The position numbers and the translations under genes were made by a program. From NCBI GenBank assembly GCA_007128865.1, contig SKWP01000294.1, forward strand, positions 1 through 20,480: a stretch of DNA of 20,480 bases, given 5' to 3'. This document shows positions 1-7,696 of the stretch, one piece after another (position 1 is the first letter of the stretch; each line of letters opens with the position of its first letter). This DNA comes from Paracoccaceae bacterium. Its GTDB lineage: Bacteria; Pseudomonadota; Alphaproteobacteria; Rhodobacterales; Rhodobacteraceae. Below the pieces are notes generated by a model. The model searched no databases, was not told the DNA's origin, and saw only the letters and a list, made by a program, of their open reading frames with translations.

Positions 1-1442
1 ACGACATTGACCAGCGCCATGGCAAAGATCGCCGCATCCGAGAAGTCGATGACCGCATCGAGGCTGGAAACGGCACCGACAAAGACGAAGCCGCAGAAGA
101 TGACCTTGAACACCAGCTCGCGCGTGCGGCCCTCGCCGAACAGATAGGTCCAGGCCTTCATGCCATAATATCCCCAGGTGATGATCGTGGAAAAGGCAAA
201 CAGGACCACGGCGATTGCCAGCGCGAGCGGCGCCCAGCCAAAGGCCGACCCGAACGCCGCCGAGGTTATCGGAACGCCGCCGGTCGCACCCGAGGCCGTG
301 GCGATGCGCCCGGCCGCGTCCAGAATGTACCGCCCGGTTTCGGGGTCGATCAGCAACTGCTGCGTGATGATGATGACCAGCGCCGTCATGGTGCAGATCA
401 CCACCGTGTCGATGAAGGGTTCGAGCAGCGAAACGAAACCCTCGGTAACCGGTTCGCTGGTGCGCACTGCCGAATGGGCGATCGCGGCCGAACCGACCCC
501 GGCCTCGTTGGAAAACGCCGCACGGCGGAAGCCCTGGATAATCGCACCGACGATGCCGCCGGCGATTCCGGTGTCGGTGATGGCCCCGCGCAGGATTTCG
601 CCAAGCGCCCAGGGGATCATGTCGCCATGGCGCCACAGAACCAGCACGCTGACAAGCACATAGCCCACACCCATGAAGGGCACGACCTTTGCGGTCACCC
701 GGGCGATCGAGCGGATGCCACCCACGATGACCGCAAAGACCACCCCCGCAAGCGCCAGCCCCGTGATCCAGGTGGGAATACCGAAGACCGTCTGCACCTG
801 GCTTGCCGCCTGGTTGGCCTGGAACATGTTGCCACCGCCCAGCGACCCCAGCACGCAGAAGACCGCGAACAGGATGGCCATCAGGCCGCCAAGCGGCAAC
901 CCCCGTTCGGCAAAGCCCTTGCTGATGTAGTACATCGGACCGCCTGATACGCTGCCGTCGGGGTATTCGTTGCGATACTTCACCCCCAGCGTGCATTCGG
1001 TGAACTTCGACGCCATTCCCAGCAGGCCGGCCACGATCATCCAGAAGGTCGCGCCGGCCCCGCCGATACTGACCGCCACCGCCACGCCGGCGATATTGCC
1101 CAGCCCTACCGTTCCAGACAGGGCCGCCGTCAGGGCCTGGAAATGGCTGACCTCGCCGGCATGGCGCGGATCCGAGTACCTGCCCAGGACGATTGCGACG
1201 GCATGGCCGAAGGCGCGGAACTGGATGAAGCCGAAATAGACCGTGAAGACGGCCGCCGCCAGCACCAGCCAGCCGACGATCCAGGGAATGCCGGTGCCGG
1301 GAAACGTCGAAAACACGAAATCGACGAACCACCCCGTCGCCCAGGCGAACCAGCGGTCGATCGCATCGTCGATACCCTGCCCGGAAGCGGCCTCCGGGAT
1401 CAGCCAGGTCGCACCCGCAAGCAAAAGCACCCTGCCGTACAC
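1..1442 (-). CDS. Sodium:alanine/glycine symporter, AGCS family (C-terminus cut by the window edge)
   Basis: Inner-membrane secondary transporter that would import alanine or glycine with Na+ (family knowledge; substrate not provable here). About 480 residues are visible; the family is usually 450-540, so only the C-terminal end is missing. Reading the minus strand shows family stretches such as TAALSGTVGLGNIAGVAVAV, SGGPMYYISKGF, GGGNMFQANQ, RRAAFSNEAGVGSAAIAHSA and TIITWGYYGMKAWTYLFG. The N-terminus (MYGRVLLLAGATW...) resembles a signal or first hydrophobic segment and is followed by a short soluble stretch, as in many proteobacterial AGCS proteins. The start is the GTG at 1442: the frame has a TGA only 27 bp upstream, so there is little choice. 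A GTG at 1430 and a TTG just upstream are alternatives, and no strong ribosome-binding site is seen. It lies 223 bp downstream of the permease-binding-protein fusion on the same strand. Confidence 0.9.
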   Translation of the reverse strand, partial: MYGRVLLLAGATWLIPEAASGQGIDDAIDRWFAWATGWFVDFVFSTFPGTGIPWIVGWLVLAAAVFTVYFGFIQFRAFGHAVAIVLGRYSDPRHAGEVSHFQALTAALSGTVGLGNIAGVAVAVSIGGAGATFWMIVAGLLGMASKFTECTLGVKYRNEYPDGSVSGGPMYYISKGFAERGLPLGGLMAILFAVFCVLGSLGGGNMFQANQAASQVQTVFGIPTWITGLALAGVVFAVIVGGIRSIARVTAKVVPFMGVGYVLVSVLVLWRHGDMIPWALGEILRGAITDTGIAGGIVGAIIQGFRRAAFSNEAGVGSAAIAHSAVRTSEPVTEGFVSLLEPFIDTVVICTMTALVIIITQQLLIDPETGRYILDAAGRIATASGATGGVPITSAAFGSAFGWAPLALAIAVVLFAFSTIITWGYYGMKAWTYLFGEGRTRELVFKVIFCGFVFVGAVSSLDAVIDFSDAAIFAMALVNV

Positions 1443-1572
1443 ACATACCCCCAAGACGGCGGCCGGCCGCCAACCCGTTCACCGCGCGCGCAGCGTCTGC
1501 CACGTCCGGCACAATCCCGGCCCGCCAAGGCGGCAAACACCGGACGCATGACCAACATCGCTGACAACGACC

Positions 1573-1589
1573 TGCAATGCCATATTGCA
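1573..1589. promoter_or_regulatory. Perfect dyad upstream of the AGCS symporter gene (possible operator)
   Basis: TGCAAT (1573-1578) and ATTGCA (1584-1589) form a perfect 6-bp inverted repeat with a 5-bp spacer, 131 bp upstream of the GTG start at 1442. It sits in the AT-richest part of the otherwise gene-free 1443-1665 interval. The shape fits a dimeric regulator site, but no regulator can be named. The same interval has a perfect 14-bp GC palindrome at 1458-1471 just before the start codon. No gene is visible in the interval. Confidence 0.25.
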
Positions 1590-1665
1590 TGCCGGGTCAG
1601 GAACCGGAACCACCGCCAATGGGGGGCCGCCCGCTGCATGGCAATCCGTCACGGCAACCCATGGC

Positions 1666-4434
1666 TCAACGCGCAAGCCAGAGCGAAATCCTGTCCTGAT
1701 TTGCCTCGATCCAGCCCCTTGCGACCTCGGCATGCGCTGCCCCGCCTTCGGATGACGCGAGCACCCATTGATTGACGTCCGCATTGGAAAAACTCACCCT
1801 CGACAGCATCTCGGCAGCCAGAGGATAGGTTTCGGCAAGGTAGGATCCGTACGCCACATGGACCTCGACCGGTGGGAAACCGCACGCAGCGCCGCCGTGC
1901 TGTAGCGGACGCAAACAAGCTTTCCCTCCGGAATCATCATCCGACAGGCGGACAAGATCGAACGCGGCGTGAATCCAGTCCGGCTCATAGCCGTAGAACA
2001 CCAGATCCCGACCCGAGGAAACATACTGGCGCAGCCGCGCCTTGAAGATCGTTTCGGAATAGACCGCAAAGGTCCACAGATCCGAAAGGCCGGCATCTGC
2101 CAGCGCGTTTTCCAGCAACCGGGTCGAGATCCAGCCCGGCGCACCGACCCAGATCTCGCCCCGGCCATCACCGTTGCTGTCGAACCTTGCCGCGATCGCG
2201 GGGTCGGCGAGGTCCGAGAAATGTTCCACCTGAAGGGCTTGCGCCGTCTCGGCAGGCAGGTAGAGACCCTGCAACCCGAGATAGGGCGCCGCATTGAGCC
2301 GGACCCTGCCTTGGCCGAAGACATAGCCTGCCGCCATTTCCGGCTGGTTCTGAAGCCAGAAATCCGGATGCACATCAAAACGCCCGTCCGGATCGGCCAG
2401 CTCGGAAAAGATGGTTGCCACCTCGGCCCGGCGGACGTCGACCGAAAGGCCCAGTTCGCGCTCCATCACATCGGCCAGAATATGGGCAATGATCGCACTG
2501 CTGTCCCAGTCAAACCGGCCGATGACGATATCGGAACGCGATGCCCCGAAGACGCCCGCAGCCTGCCCGGCAAAGCTGTCGGGACGCATGACGCGCCCGA
2601 AATCACGATCCCTGATCTCGGTGACCGATGTCGGCAGGAAGATCAGCGCACAGACGAGCAGGCCGCTGCAGGCGTAATAGATCACGCGAAAGGAATTCTG
2701 GCCGCCGCCGCCTTCGAATCGGTTCAGCGCACCGTTTTCCGCCCGGTAGCGCGTGGCACGATCATCGGGCAACGCATGCACTTCGTTCGTTGCAACGACA
2801 CGGGACGGCAGATAATAATCGCGCCCCATTTCCCGAAACGGCTGCTGCAGGCGCAGGATGTGCTTCCGAAAGCCCTGGACATTGCTGCGCTCGTAGTCGG
2901 AAATGGTGAAGATCAGCAGGAAGCAGCCGGCCGAGAAGGCATAAAGGCCGATCTGCCCGAAAAAGCTGTCCGGCCTCAGCAGGGTGAGAAACAGTATGCT
3001 GCTGCCGCCGGTGATCCACAGCGCGAGCTTTTCACCGATCGAAAGCCGGTCGCGATGGATCGTGAACCACAGATCGAAGCTTCGCAGCAGCCGCCGCCGC
3101 TCGCGCGGGGCCTTTTGCGAAAGCGCGGTCAGCTCGATACGCAGGCTTTCCGCGATCCGGTCCTTCACCTGTGCCTGGTCCTCGTATTCAAGGTCGATGA
3201 GGCCGCGGAACACGGCATCGATCTGATCATCCCGTGCAGCTTCTGTCCGGGCATCGGTGCCGTCGACGCGCAGATCCAGAAGGTCTCGGGTAAAGACCGC
3301 GCGCTGATCGAGCTCGGCCGCACGCCGGCTCGATACGCGCGACAGAACGAAACCTGACAGAATGGCAAAGACACCGGCAATCAGCGCCAGCATCTCGGGC
3401 AGGACCGGGACCTCCAGCCTTGGCGGCAGGACGGATGCAACGGCGACATAGAGCGTTCCGACAAGCGCGAGCACAATCGCATTGTTTGACTGGTACATCC
3501 CGTGCAGGCTGAGGTTCGAGAACAGGATCAGGGTCAGACCGAACGCGGCAAGGGCGGATACCGGCTCGTCAAAGAACAGGTAGAGCATCACCACGGACAG
3601 CGCGGGCGAGAAATACGGCAGCGAAGTGAGCGTAAGCGACCGATACTCGGCGAATGCCCATGTCCATGTTATCTCGGCGACAAGATAGGTTCCGATGCCG
3701 ATAAGCGCGCACAACAGCAGAACCTGCGTATCGAAGGCATAGAACAGCAGACTCTGTCCGGTTCCGAAGGTCAGGCCGCCGACCAGAAGCAGGGCAACAA
3801 GGTTTGCTATCGAGATCGCAACAAAGGTTCCGAACACCTTGGAGCCCTGGATATCACGAAACCGCCCTGCACCGTTGATTGCGAAAGGCAGATAGAACCC
3901 CGATCCGATCGCGGCAAGAAACGCAAAGATGATCTCGAAGCCGCCGGTGCTGTCGGTCCTGGTCATCTGTGCCAGACCGATCGAGATTGCGCCGAAAAAG
4001 GCAACCGCAACAAGCGCGAATTCGAGCCGGTTGAGGCTGCGGGCCTTGTCCGGCGCGAATACGCGCATTGCAAAGACCGCGATCAGGGGCCAGCTGAAGG
4101 CGATGATCGTGGCCTCGACCTTTGCCGAACCGTACAGCGCCCGATAGAAGCCATAGTACCAGGCGGCAAGGCAGACCCCGGAAATCGCGGATTGCCAGGC
4201 TCCGTAAAGGCTGCGGCTATCGGTCAGCAGGCGGATGATATCCCGGCTCCGCAGCGTGGCAATTGCCAGGCTGGCGATAACCGAAATCACCCCGGCAACG
4301 ATATAGACCTCGAGATAGCTCGCACGTTCGCCGATCTGGCTGATCAGTATCGGCTTCAGGGACCAGAAGCCAACCGCAATTGCCGCCGCCGTCGCAACCA
4401 GCGGCAGGGCGTGTTGGACGTCGGTCTGTTTCAT
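1666..4434 (-). CDS. Fusion of a DMT/EamA permease with a ProX/OpuAC-type betaine-binding domain
   Basis: A single uninterrupted frame of 922 residues. Residues ~8-154 and ~166-309 are two EamA repeats (ten helices, DMT superfamily). Two more hydrophobic segments follow (~319-335, ~346-365), then a charged linker (~366-467), two helices (~468-486, ~493-510), a second linker (~511-580), a last helix (~581-601) and a binding-protein domain (~634-920). That domain follows E. coli ProX: FDSNGDGRGE and APGW match FDTNGDGKADL and NPGW, FYGYEPDW matches YYTWTPYW, and the ends are alike. Aromatics W643, W693, W768, Y816 and W820 could form a betaine-type cage. With 15 predicted helices and the N-terminus inside, the domain would be periplasmic. 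EamA proteins are normally ~300 residues without a binding protein. I chose ATG 4434; a TTG at 4452 would add six residues. Substrate and direction are unknown; uptake or sensing of a quaternary amine is inference. No frameshift or codon-use break is obvious at the junctions. Confidence 0.85.
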   Translation of the reverse strand: MKQTDVQHALPLVATAAAIAVGFWSLKPILISQIGERASYLEVYIVAGVISVIASLAIATLRSRDIIRLLTDSRSLYGAWQSAISGVCLAAWYYGFYRALYGSAKVEATIIAFSWPLIAVFAMRVFAPDKARSLNRLEFALVAVAFFGAISIGLAQMTRTDSTGGFEIIFAFLAAIGSGFYLPFAINGAGRFRDIQGSKVFGTFVAISIANLVALLLVGGLTFGTGQSLLFYAFDTQVLLLCALIGIGTYLVAEITWTWAFAEYRSLTLTSLPYFSPALSVVMLYLFFDEPVSALAAFGLTLILFSNLSLHGMYQSNNAIVLALVGTLYVAVASVLPPRLEVPVLPEMLALIAGVFAILSGFVLSRVSSRRAAELDQRAVFTRDLLDLRVDGTDARTEAARDDQIDAVFRGLIDLEYEDQAQVKDRIAESLRIELTALSQKAPRERRRLLRSFDLWFTIHRDRLSIGEKLALWITGGSSILFLTLLRPDSFFGQIGLYAFSAGCFLLIFTISDYERSNVQGFRKHILRLQQPFREMGRDYYLPSRVVATNEVHALPDDRATRYRAENGALNRFEGGGGQNSFRVIYYACSGLLVCALIFLPTSVTEIRDRDFGRVMRPDSFAGQAAGVFGASRSDIVIGRFDWDSSAIIAHILADVMERELGLSVDVRRAEVATIFSELADPDGRFDVHPDFWLQNQPEMAAGYVFGQGRVRLNAAPYLGLQGLYLPAETAQALQVEHFSDLADPAIAARFDSNGDGRGEIWVGAPGWISTRLLENALADAGLSDLWTFAVYSETIFKARLRQYVSSGRDLVFYGYEPDWIHAAFDLVRLSDDDSGGKACLRPLQHGGAACGFPPVEVHVAYGSYLAETYPLAAEMLSRVSFSNADVNQWVLASSEGGAAHAEVARGWIEANQDRISLWLAR

Positions 4435-4600
4435 GAGCTTCTGGTTCCACAAATTACGCTGCGCGCCAAGGACGGCACTGGCTGCATCCCTGATGCGTCG
4501 ACCGGTCCCGGCAATCGGCTGGCCGAGGGTTCGACACCGACAGGCTTCGGACCCTTCATCTGCCGAAGTGGCGTCCCCGGATCAAGGGGCTTGCGCGGCG

Positions 4601-4631
4601 CCCCGCGTTGCAGCCTTTTGACGTCGCGGGG
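4601..4631 (-). terminator. GC-rich inverted repeat after the acyl-CoA ligase gene (weak terminator candidate)
   Basis: CCCCGCG (4601-4607) and CGCGGGG (4625-4631) form a 7-bp stem with a 17-nt loop, starting 9 bp beyond the ligase stop codon. No T-tract follows on the minus strand, so it is not a canonical intrinsic terminator. It may mark the end of the nine-gene operon or only protect the 3' end of the RNA. The 205-bp gap 4435-4639 holds no gene and would have to carry any separate promoter for the fusion gene. Confidence 0.25.
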
Positions 4632-4639
4632 TCCGGGTT

Positions 4640-6172
4640 TCAGCGGCGCCCGCCGTCGGCTGCGAGCCGGTCCCAGGCGCCTGCGGCAGTGCTGCCAAGG
4701 GTGTGTTTCATGATCCGCTGGCTGGGCGTACGTGCGAAACCCTCGACAATCCGGATGTAGCGCGGCAACTGATAGCGGGCGAGGCGCGGTGCAAGCCATT
4801 CGGCCAGCTCGGCCGGGTCGAGCCGGGCGCCGGCACGCGGCTGGACATGCAGCACCGCCTCCTGCTCGCCCACCTCGGCAGCGGCACCGGTGACGGCACA
4901 ATCCTCGACATCGGGGTGGGTGGTCACGACATGTTCGATTTCCCAGGCCGAGACGTTCTCGCCGCGGATGCGCAAGGCATCGCCCTGCCGGCCATGAAAC
5001 CGCAGCAAGCCGCCCTGGTCGAGAGAGCCGATGTCGCCGGTGTGCAGCCGACCGCCGCGCAGGGTGCGCGCCGTGGCCTCGGGGTTCAAGTGATAGCCGT
5101 CGAAAAATGCACCGGGATCGGCGGTTTCCACGACGATTTCGCCACGCATCCCGGCCGGCAGCGCGCGGCCGGTCGTGTCGCGAATGCTGATGTCGAACCA
5201 GGGCAGCGGCTTGCCGACGACGCCGCCGGTGCTGCCGTCCGACACGGTGGTGATCGAGGACATCTCGGTCATGCCATAGCATTCGTGGATCGCAAGGCCC
5301 CAGCGGCTGCGGGCGGCGGCGAAAACCTCTGCCGTGCAGCCTCCGCCCCAGAGGATGCGGACCCGGTTGGCGCGTTCTTCCGGGCAAGGCGGCTGTTTCA
5401 GAAGAATCTGCAGGATGCCGCCAAGGTAATGCACATGCGTTGCCCCGCTTGCGGCCACCTGGGGCCAGAAGCGGGTGGCGCTGAAGCCGCCGGTCACGGC
5501 AAGCTCGACCCTGGCCAGCCCCGGCAATCCGAGCATCTGCGCCCCGCCCACGTGATAAAGCGGCTCCCACAGGAACAGCACGTCGCCGGGCTGCGCAGCG
5601 GTCACCCGCAGCACGCCTTCGGCGGCGATGCGCAGCATGCGGTGGGTGACGCGCACGCCCTTGGCCGGGCCGGTGGTGCCCGAGGTATACATCAGCGCTG
5701 CCAGCGCCTCGGGCGCGGGCAGCGGCGGCAGGCCTTCGGTACCGGCGGCCGGCAGCGCCGCAAGCCCTGCCCCGCCTTGCAGCACGGCAGGCACCCCGGC
5801 GCCGCTGGCGGCAATTTCCGGCAACAGGTCCGGTTCGGCGATCACAAGCGCCGGGGCGGAATGGTCAAGAACATGGCGCAGCCCGTCGCCGCGGGCCTGC
5901 GCATTGACCGGCACCCAGACCAGCCCCGCACGCCCCAGGGCGAGGATCACCAGCACCGCCTCGCGCGAATTGCGCAGCATCACCGCCACCCGGTCGCCCG
6001 GAACCAGCCCCCGCGCCAGCAGCCCGCCCGCAAGCGCGGCGGTTTCCCGGTCAAGATCGCCGAAGCAGAGCGGCACCCCGTCGAAGCGGGCATAGATGCG
6101 CGCGGGATCGCTGCGGGCGATCTCGGGCAGCGGGTCGAGGAAGCCGCCGGGCGGCGGCAGCGTTTCGGTCAC
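4640..6172 (-). CDS. AMP-forming acyl-CoA ligase, CaiC-like
   Basis: Cytoplasmic class I adenylate-forming enzyme of 510 residues: ATP plus a carboxylic acid gives an acyl-AMP, then an acyl-CoA. The P-loop-like motif YTSGTTGPAKG is at 162-172, YGMTE at 299-303, the ATP-binding Asp in HTGD at 377-380, the hinge region GRQGDALRIRGEN at 394-406 and the catalytic lysine in QRIMKHTL at K489. Overall layout and several stretches (PGAFFDGYHLNPEAT, FWPQV...LLKQPP) resemble E. coli crotonobetaine/carnitine-CoA ligase CaiC more than long-chain fatty acyl ligases. The start is a GTG at 6172 overlapping the hydratase stop as GTGA (6169-6172), so translation is probably coupled. It is the last gene of the leftward operon. 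The true acid substrate is not known; a betaine-like or short polar acid is inference from CaiC likeness. Confidence 0.88.
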   Translation of the reverse strand: MTETLPPPGGFLDPLPEIARSDPARIYARFDGVPLCFGDLDRETAALAGGLLARGLVPGDRVAVMLRNSREAVLVILALGRAGLVWVPVNAQARGDGLRHVLDHSAPALVIAEPDLLPEIAASGAGVPAVLQGGAGLAALPAAGTEGLPPLPAPEALAALMYTSGTTGPAKGVRVTHRMLRIAAEGVLRVTAAQPGDVLFLWEPLYHVGGAQMLGLPGLARVELAVTGGFSATRFWPQVAASGATHVHYLGGILQILLKQPPCPEERANRVRILWGGGCTAEVFAAARSRWGLAIHECYGMTEMSSITTVSDGSTGGVVGKPLPWFDISIRDTTGRALPAGMRGEIVVETADPGAFFDGYHLNPEATARTLRGGRLHTGDIGSLDQGGLLRFHGRQGDALRIRGENVSAWEIEHVVTTHPDVEDCAVTGAAAEVGEQEAVLHVQPRAGARLDPAELAEWLAPRLARYQLPRYIRIVEGFARTPSQRIMKHTLGSTAAGAWDRLAADGGRR

Positions 6173-6933
6173 TTCTGCCCCCGGCGGGCAAGAAAGGCCT
6201 CCATCATCCGTGCCGGTTCGCCGGTGCCATAGGCCTCGGCCTGAATGCGGGCACCGGCCTCCAGCGCCTCGCGGAAGGACGCCTCGGTCAGCTCGCGAAA
6301 CCGCTGCTTGTTCAGGCGCATGGCCACCGGTGGCTTGGAGGCGAGGTCCGTGGCCAGCGCCAGGGCAGCCGGCAGCACCTGTTCAGCCGCAACAAGGCGG
6401 TTGATCAGCCCCAGCCGATGGCATTCTTCGCCCTCCAGCAAGCGGCCGGTCAGGGTCAGTTCGACCGTGCGCGCCAGTCCGATCCGGTCCAGCATCAGCC
6501 AGGGCCCGGTGGTGCTGGGAATGCCGGCATCGATCTCGGGCTGGCCCATGCGCACCCCGTCATGCCCGACCCGCAGATCGCACAGGAGCGCAAACTGAAA
6601 GGCCGAACCGGCCGCGACGCCGTTCAGGGCCGCAACCGAAGGCTTGTCGAGATTGCGCAGCGCGCCATAAAGCTCGCCCCATTCGGCGATCCATTCCCGG
6701 GCGCGGTCAGTGTCGAAGCCATGCGCCTCGCCCAGATCCTGCCCGGCACCAAAGGCGCGCGTGCCGGCGCCGGTCAGCACCACCGCACCGATACCCGGCT
6801 CGGCATTGGCCGCGCCCAGCGCCGCCACCAGTTCCTGGCGCATCGGCCGGTGCCAGGCGTTCATGACCTCGGGCCGGTTGAGGGTGATCAGTCGGACCGG
6901 GCCGCGTGTTTCGGTCAGGATGAACTCGGGCAT
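6169..6933 (-). CDS. Enoyl-CoA hydratase/isomerase (crotonase family)
   Basis: Cytoplasmic crotonase-fold protein of 254 residues, the normal family length. The oxyanion-hole segments are FGAGQDL (61-67) and GVAAGSAFQFALLCDLRVG (105-123). Glutamates corresponding to rat mitochondrial hydratase E144 and E164 are kept (E133 in GQPEI, E158 in TVELTLTG), so hydratase chemistry is plausible. A good ribosome-binding site (GAGGAAAG) precedes the ATG at 6933. It starts 22 bp after the TauE-family gene and overlaps the ligase by 4 bp. In carnitine metabolism CaiD and CaiC form the same pairing, but no CaiB-type CoA transferase or CaiA dehydrogenase is present, so that pathway is not shown. Likely role: hydrate or isomerise the CoA thioester made by the neighbouring ligase. 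Confidence 0.9.
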   Translation of the reverse strand: MPEFILTETRGPVRLITLNRPEVMNAWHRPMRQELVAALGAANAEPGIGAVVLTGAGTRAFGAGQDLGEAHGFDTDRAREWIAEWGELYGALRNLDKPSVAALNGVAAGSAFQFALLCDLRVGHDGVRMGQPEIDAGIPSTTGPWLMLDRIGLARTVELTLTGRLLEGEECHRLGLINRLVAAEQVLPAALALATDLASKPPVAMRLNKQRFRELTEASFREALEAGARIQAEAYGTGEPARMMEAFLARRGQK

Positions 6934-6955
6934 GGCAGGGCTTTCCTCGCTGCGT

Positions 6956-7696
6956 TCACATGAGCCCGCGAACGATCAGAAGCACCGCGGCGGCGCCCGA
7001 GATCGTCAGCAGGAAGGGGCGAAAGCGGGTGTCGAACCGGGCCTGGGTGCGCGCGGCGATCCACAGGCCGAACAGCAGCGGCGGCAGCATCAGGAAAGCC
7101 AGGACAAGGTCCTGCATCGTTCCGAAACCGGCCAGGTAGAGCCCGGCCAGCGACATGATGCAGCCGATGGAAAAGAAACCCGCAAGTGTCGGCCGGGCAG
7201 CGCGGGCGGCGCGACCCTGATAGACCAGCGCCATGGGCGGCGCCCCGACCGAGGTGATGGTGCCCATGGTTCCGGACAATGCCGCCATGGCCATCATGTT
7301 TGGCCGGGTAAACGGCAGGGGCCGACCGAACAGGGAAATCAGCACCCCTGCCCCGACCATGAGCCCGAAGACCAGCGAGAAGGATACCGTATCGGCCAGA
7401 ACCGCCAGCAACCCCACCCCGGCCATCACCCCGGGGACGCGCCCCAGCGATCCCAGCCCGACCTCGGGCCAGACGATGCCCTGCCGTTCCGCAAGCGCCG
7501 TCCAGCTGGCGGTAAAGAACCCCATCCAGATACAGGGCACGGGCACGAACTGGGGTGCGACCAGCGCCAGCAGCGGTGCGGCCATGATGCCGAAGCCCAT
7601 GCCGAGCCCCGCCTGAACCACCGCCGCCACGGTGATGATGGCAAAGACCGCGGCAAGAACCAGGGGCGAAGGCAGAGCGGTGAAAAACGCCTCCAC
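6956..7696 (-). CDS. TauE/SafE (TSUP) family anion exporter/permease
   Basis: Polytopic inner-membrane protein of 246 residues with about eight hydrophobic segments arranged as two repeats. The first begins with AAVVQAGLGMGFGIMAAPLL and the second with ALSGTMGTITSVGAPPMALV, both typical of TauE/SafE proteins. Members have been linked to export of sulfite, sulfoacetate and related organic or sulfur anions, but many have no assigned substrate. Its GTG start (7696) directly follows the dctM stop codon (TGA at 7699-7697) with no base between, so translation should be coupled to the TRAP genes. Position inside a catabolic operon suggests release of an anionic end product or by-product. A sulfur-containing product is only one possibility. 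Confidence 0.88.
   Translation of the reverse strand: MEAFFTALPSPLVLAAVFAIITVAAVVQAGLGMGFGIMAAPLLALVAPQFVPVPCIWMGFFTASWTALAERQGIVWPEVGLGSLGRVPGVMAGVGLLAVLADTVSFSLVFGLMVGAGVLISLFGRPLPFTRPNMMAMAALSGTMGTITSVGAPPMALVYQGRAARAARPTLAGFFSIGCIMSLAGLYLAGFGTMQDLVLAFLMLPPLLFGLWIAARTQARFDTRFRPFLLTISGAAAVLLIVRGLM

Noticed and set aside
1969..3357. A 462-codon plus-strand open frame antisense to the permease-binding-protein fusion
   Set aside because: No domain, charged shadow composition. The opposite strand encodes the ProX-like domain and linkers.
4431..5570. A 379-codon minus-strand open frame overlapping the acyl-CoA ligase in another frame
   Set aside because: Very Arg/Ala/Gly/His-rich, out of frame with a ligase that has every motif of its family.
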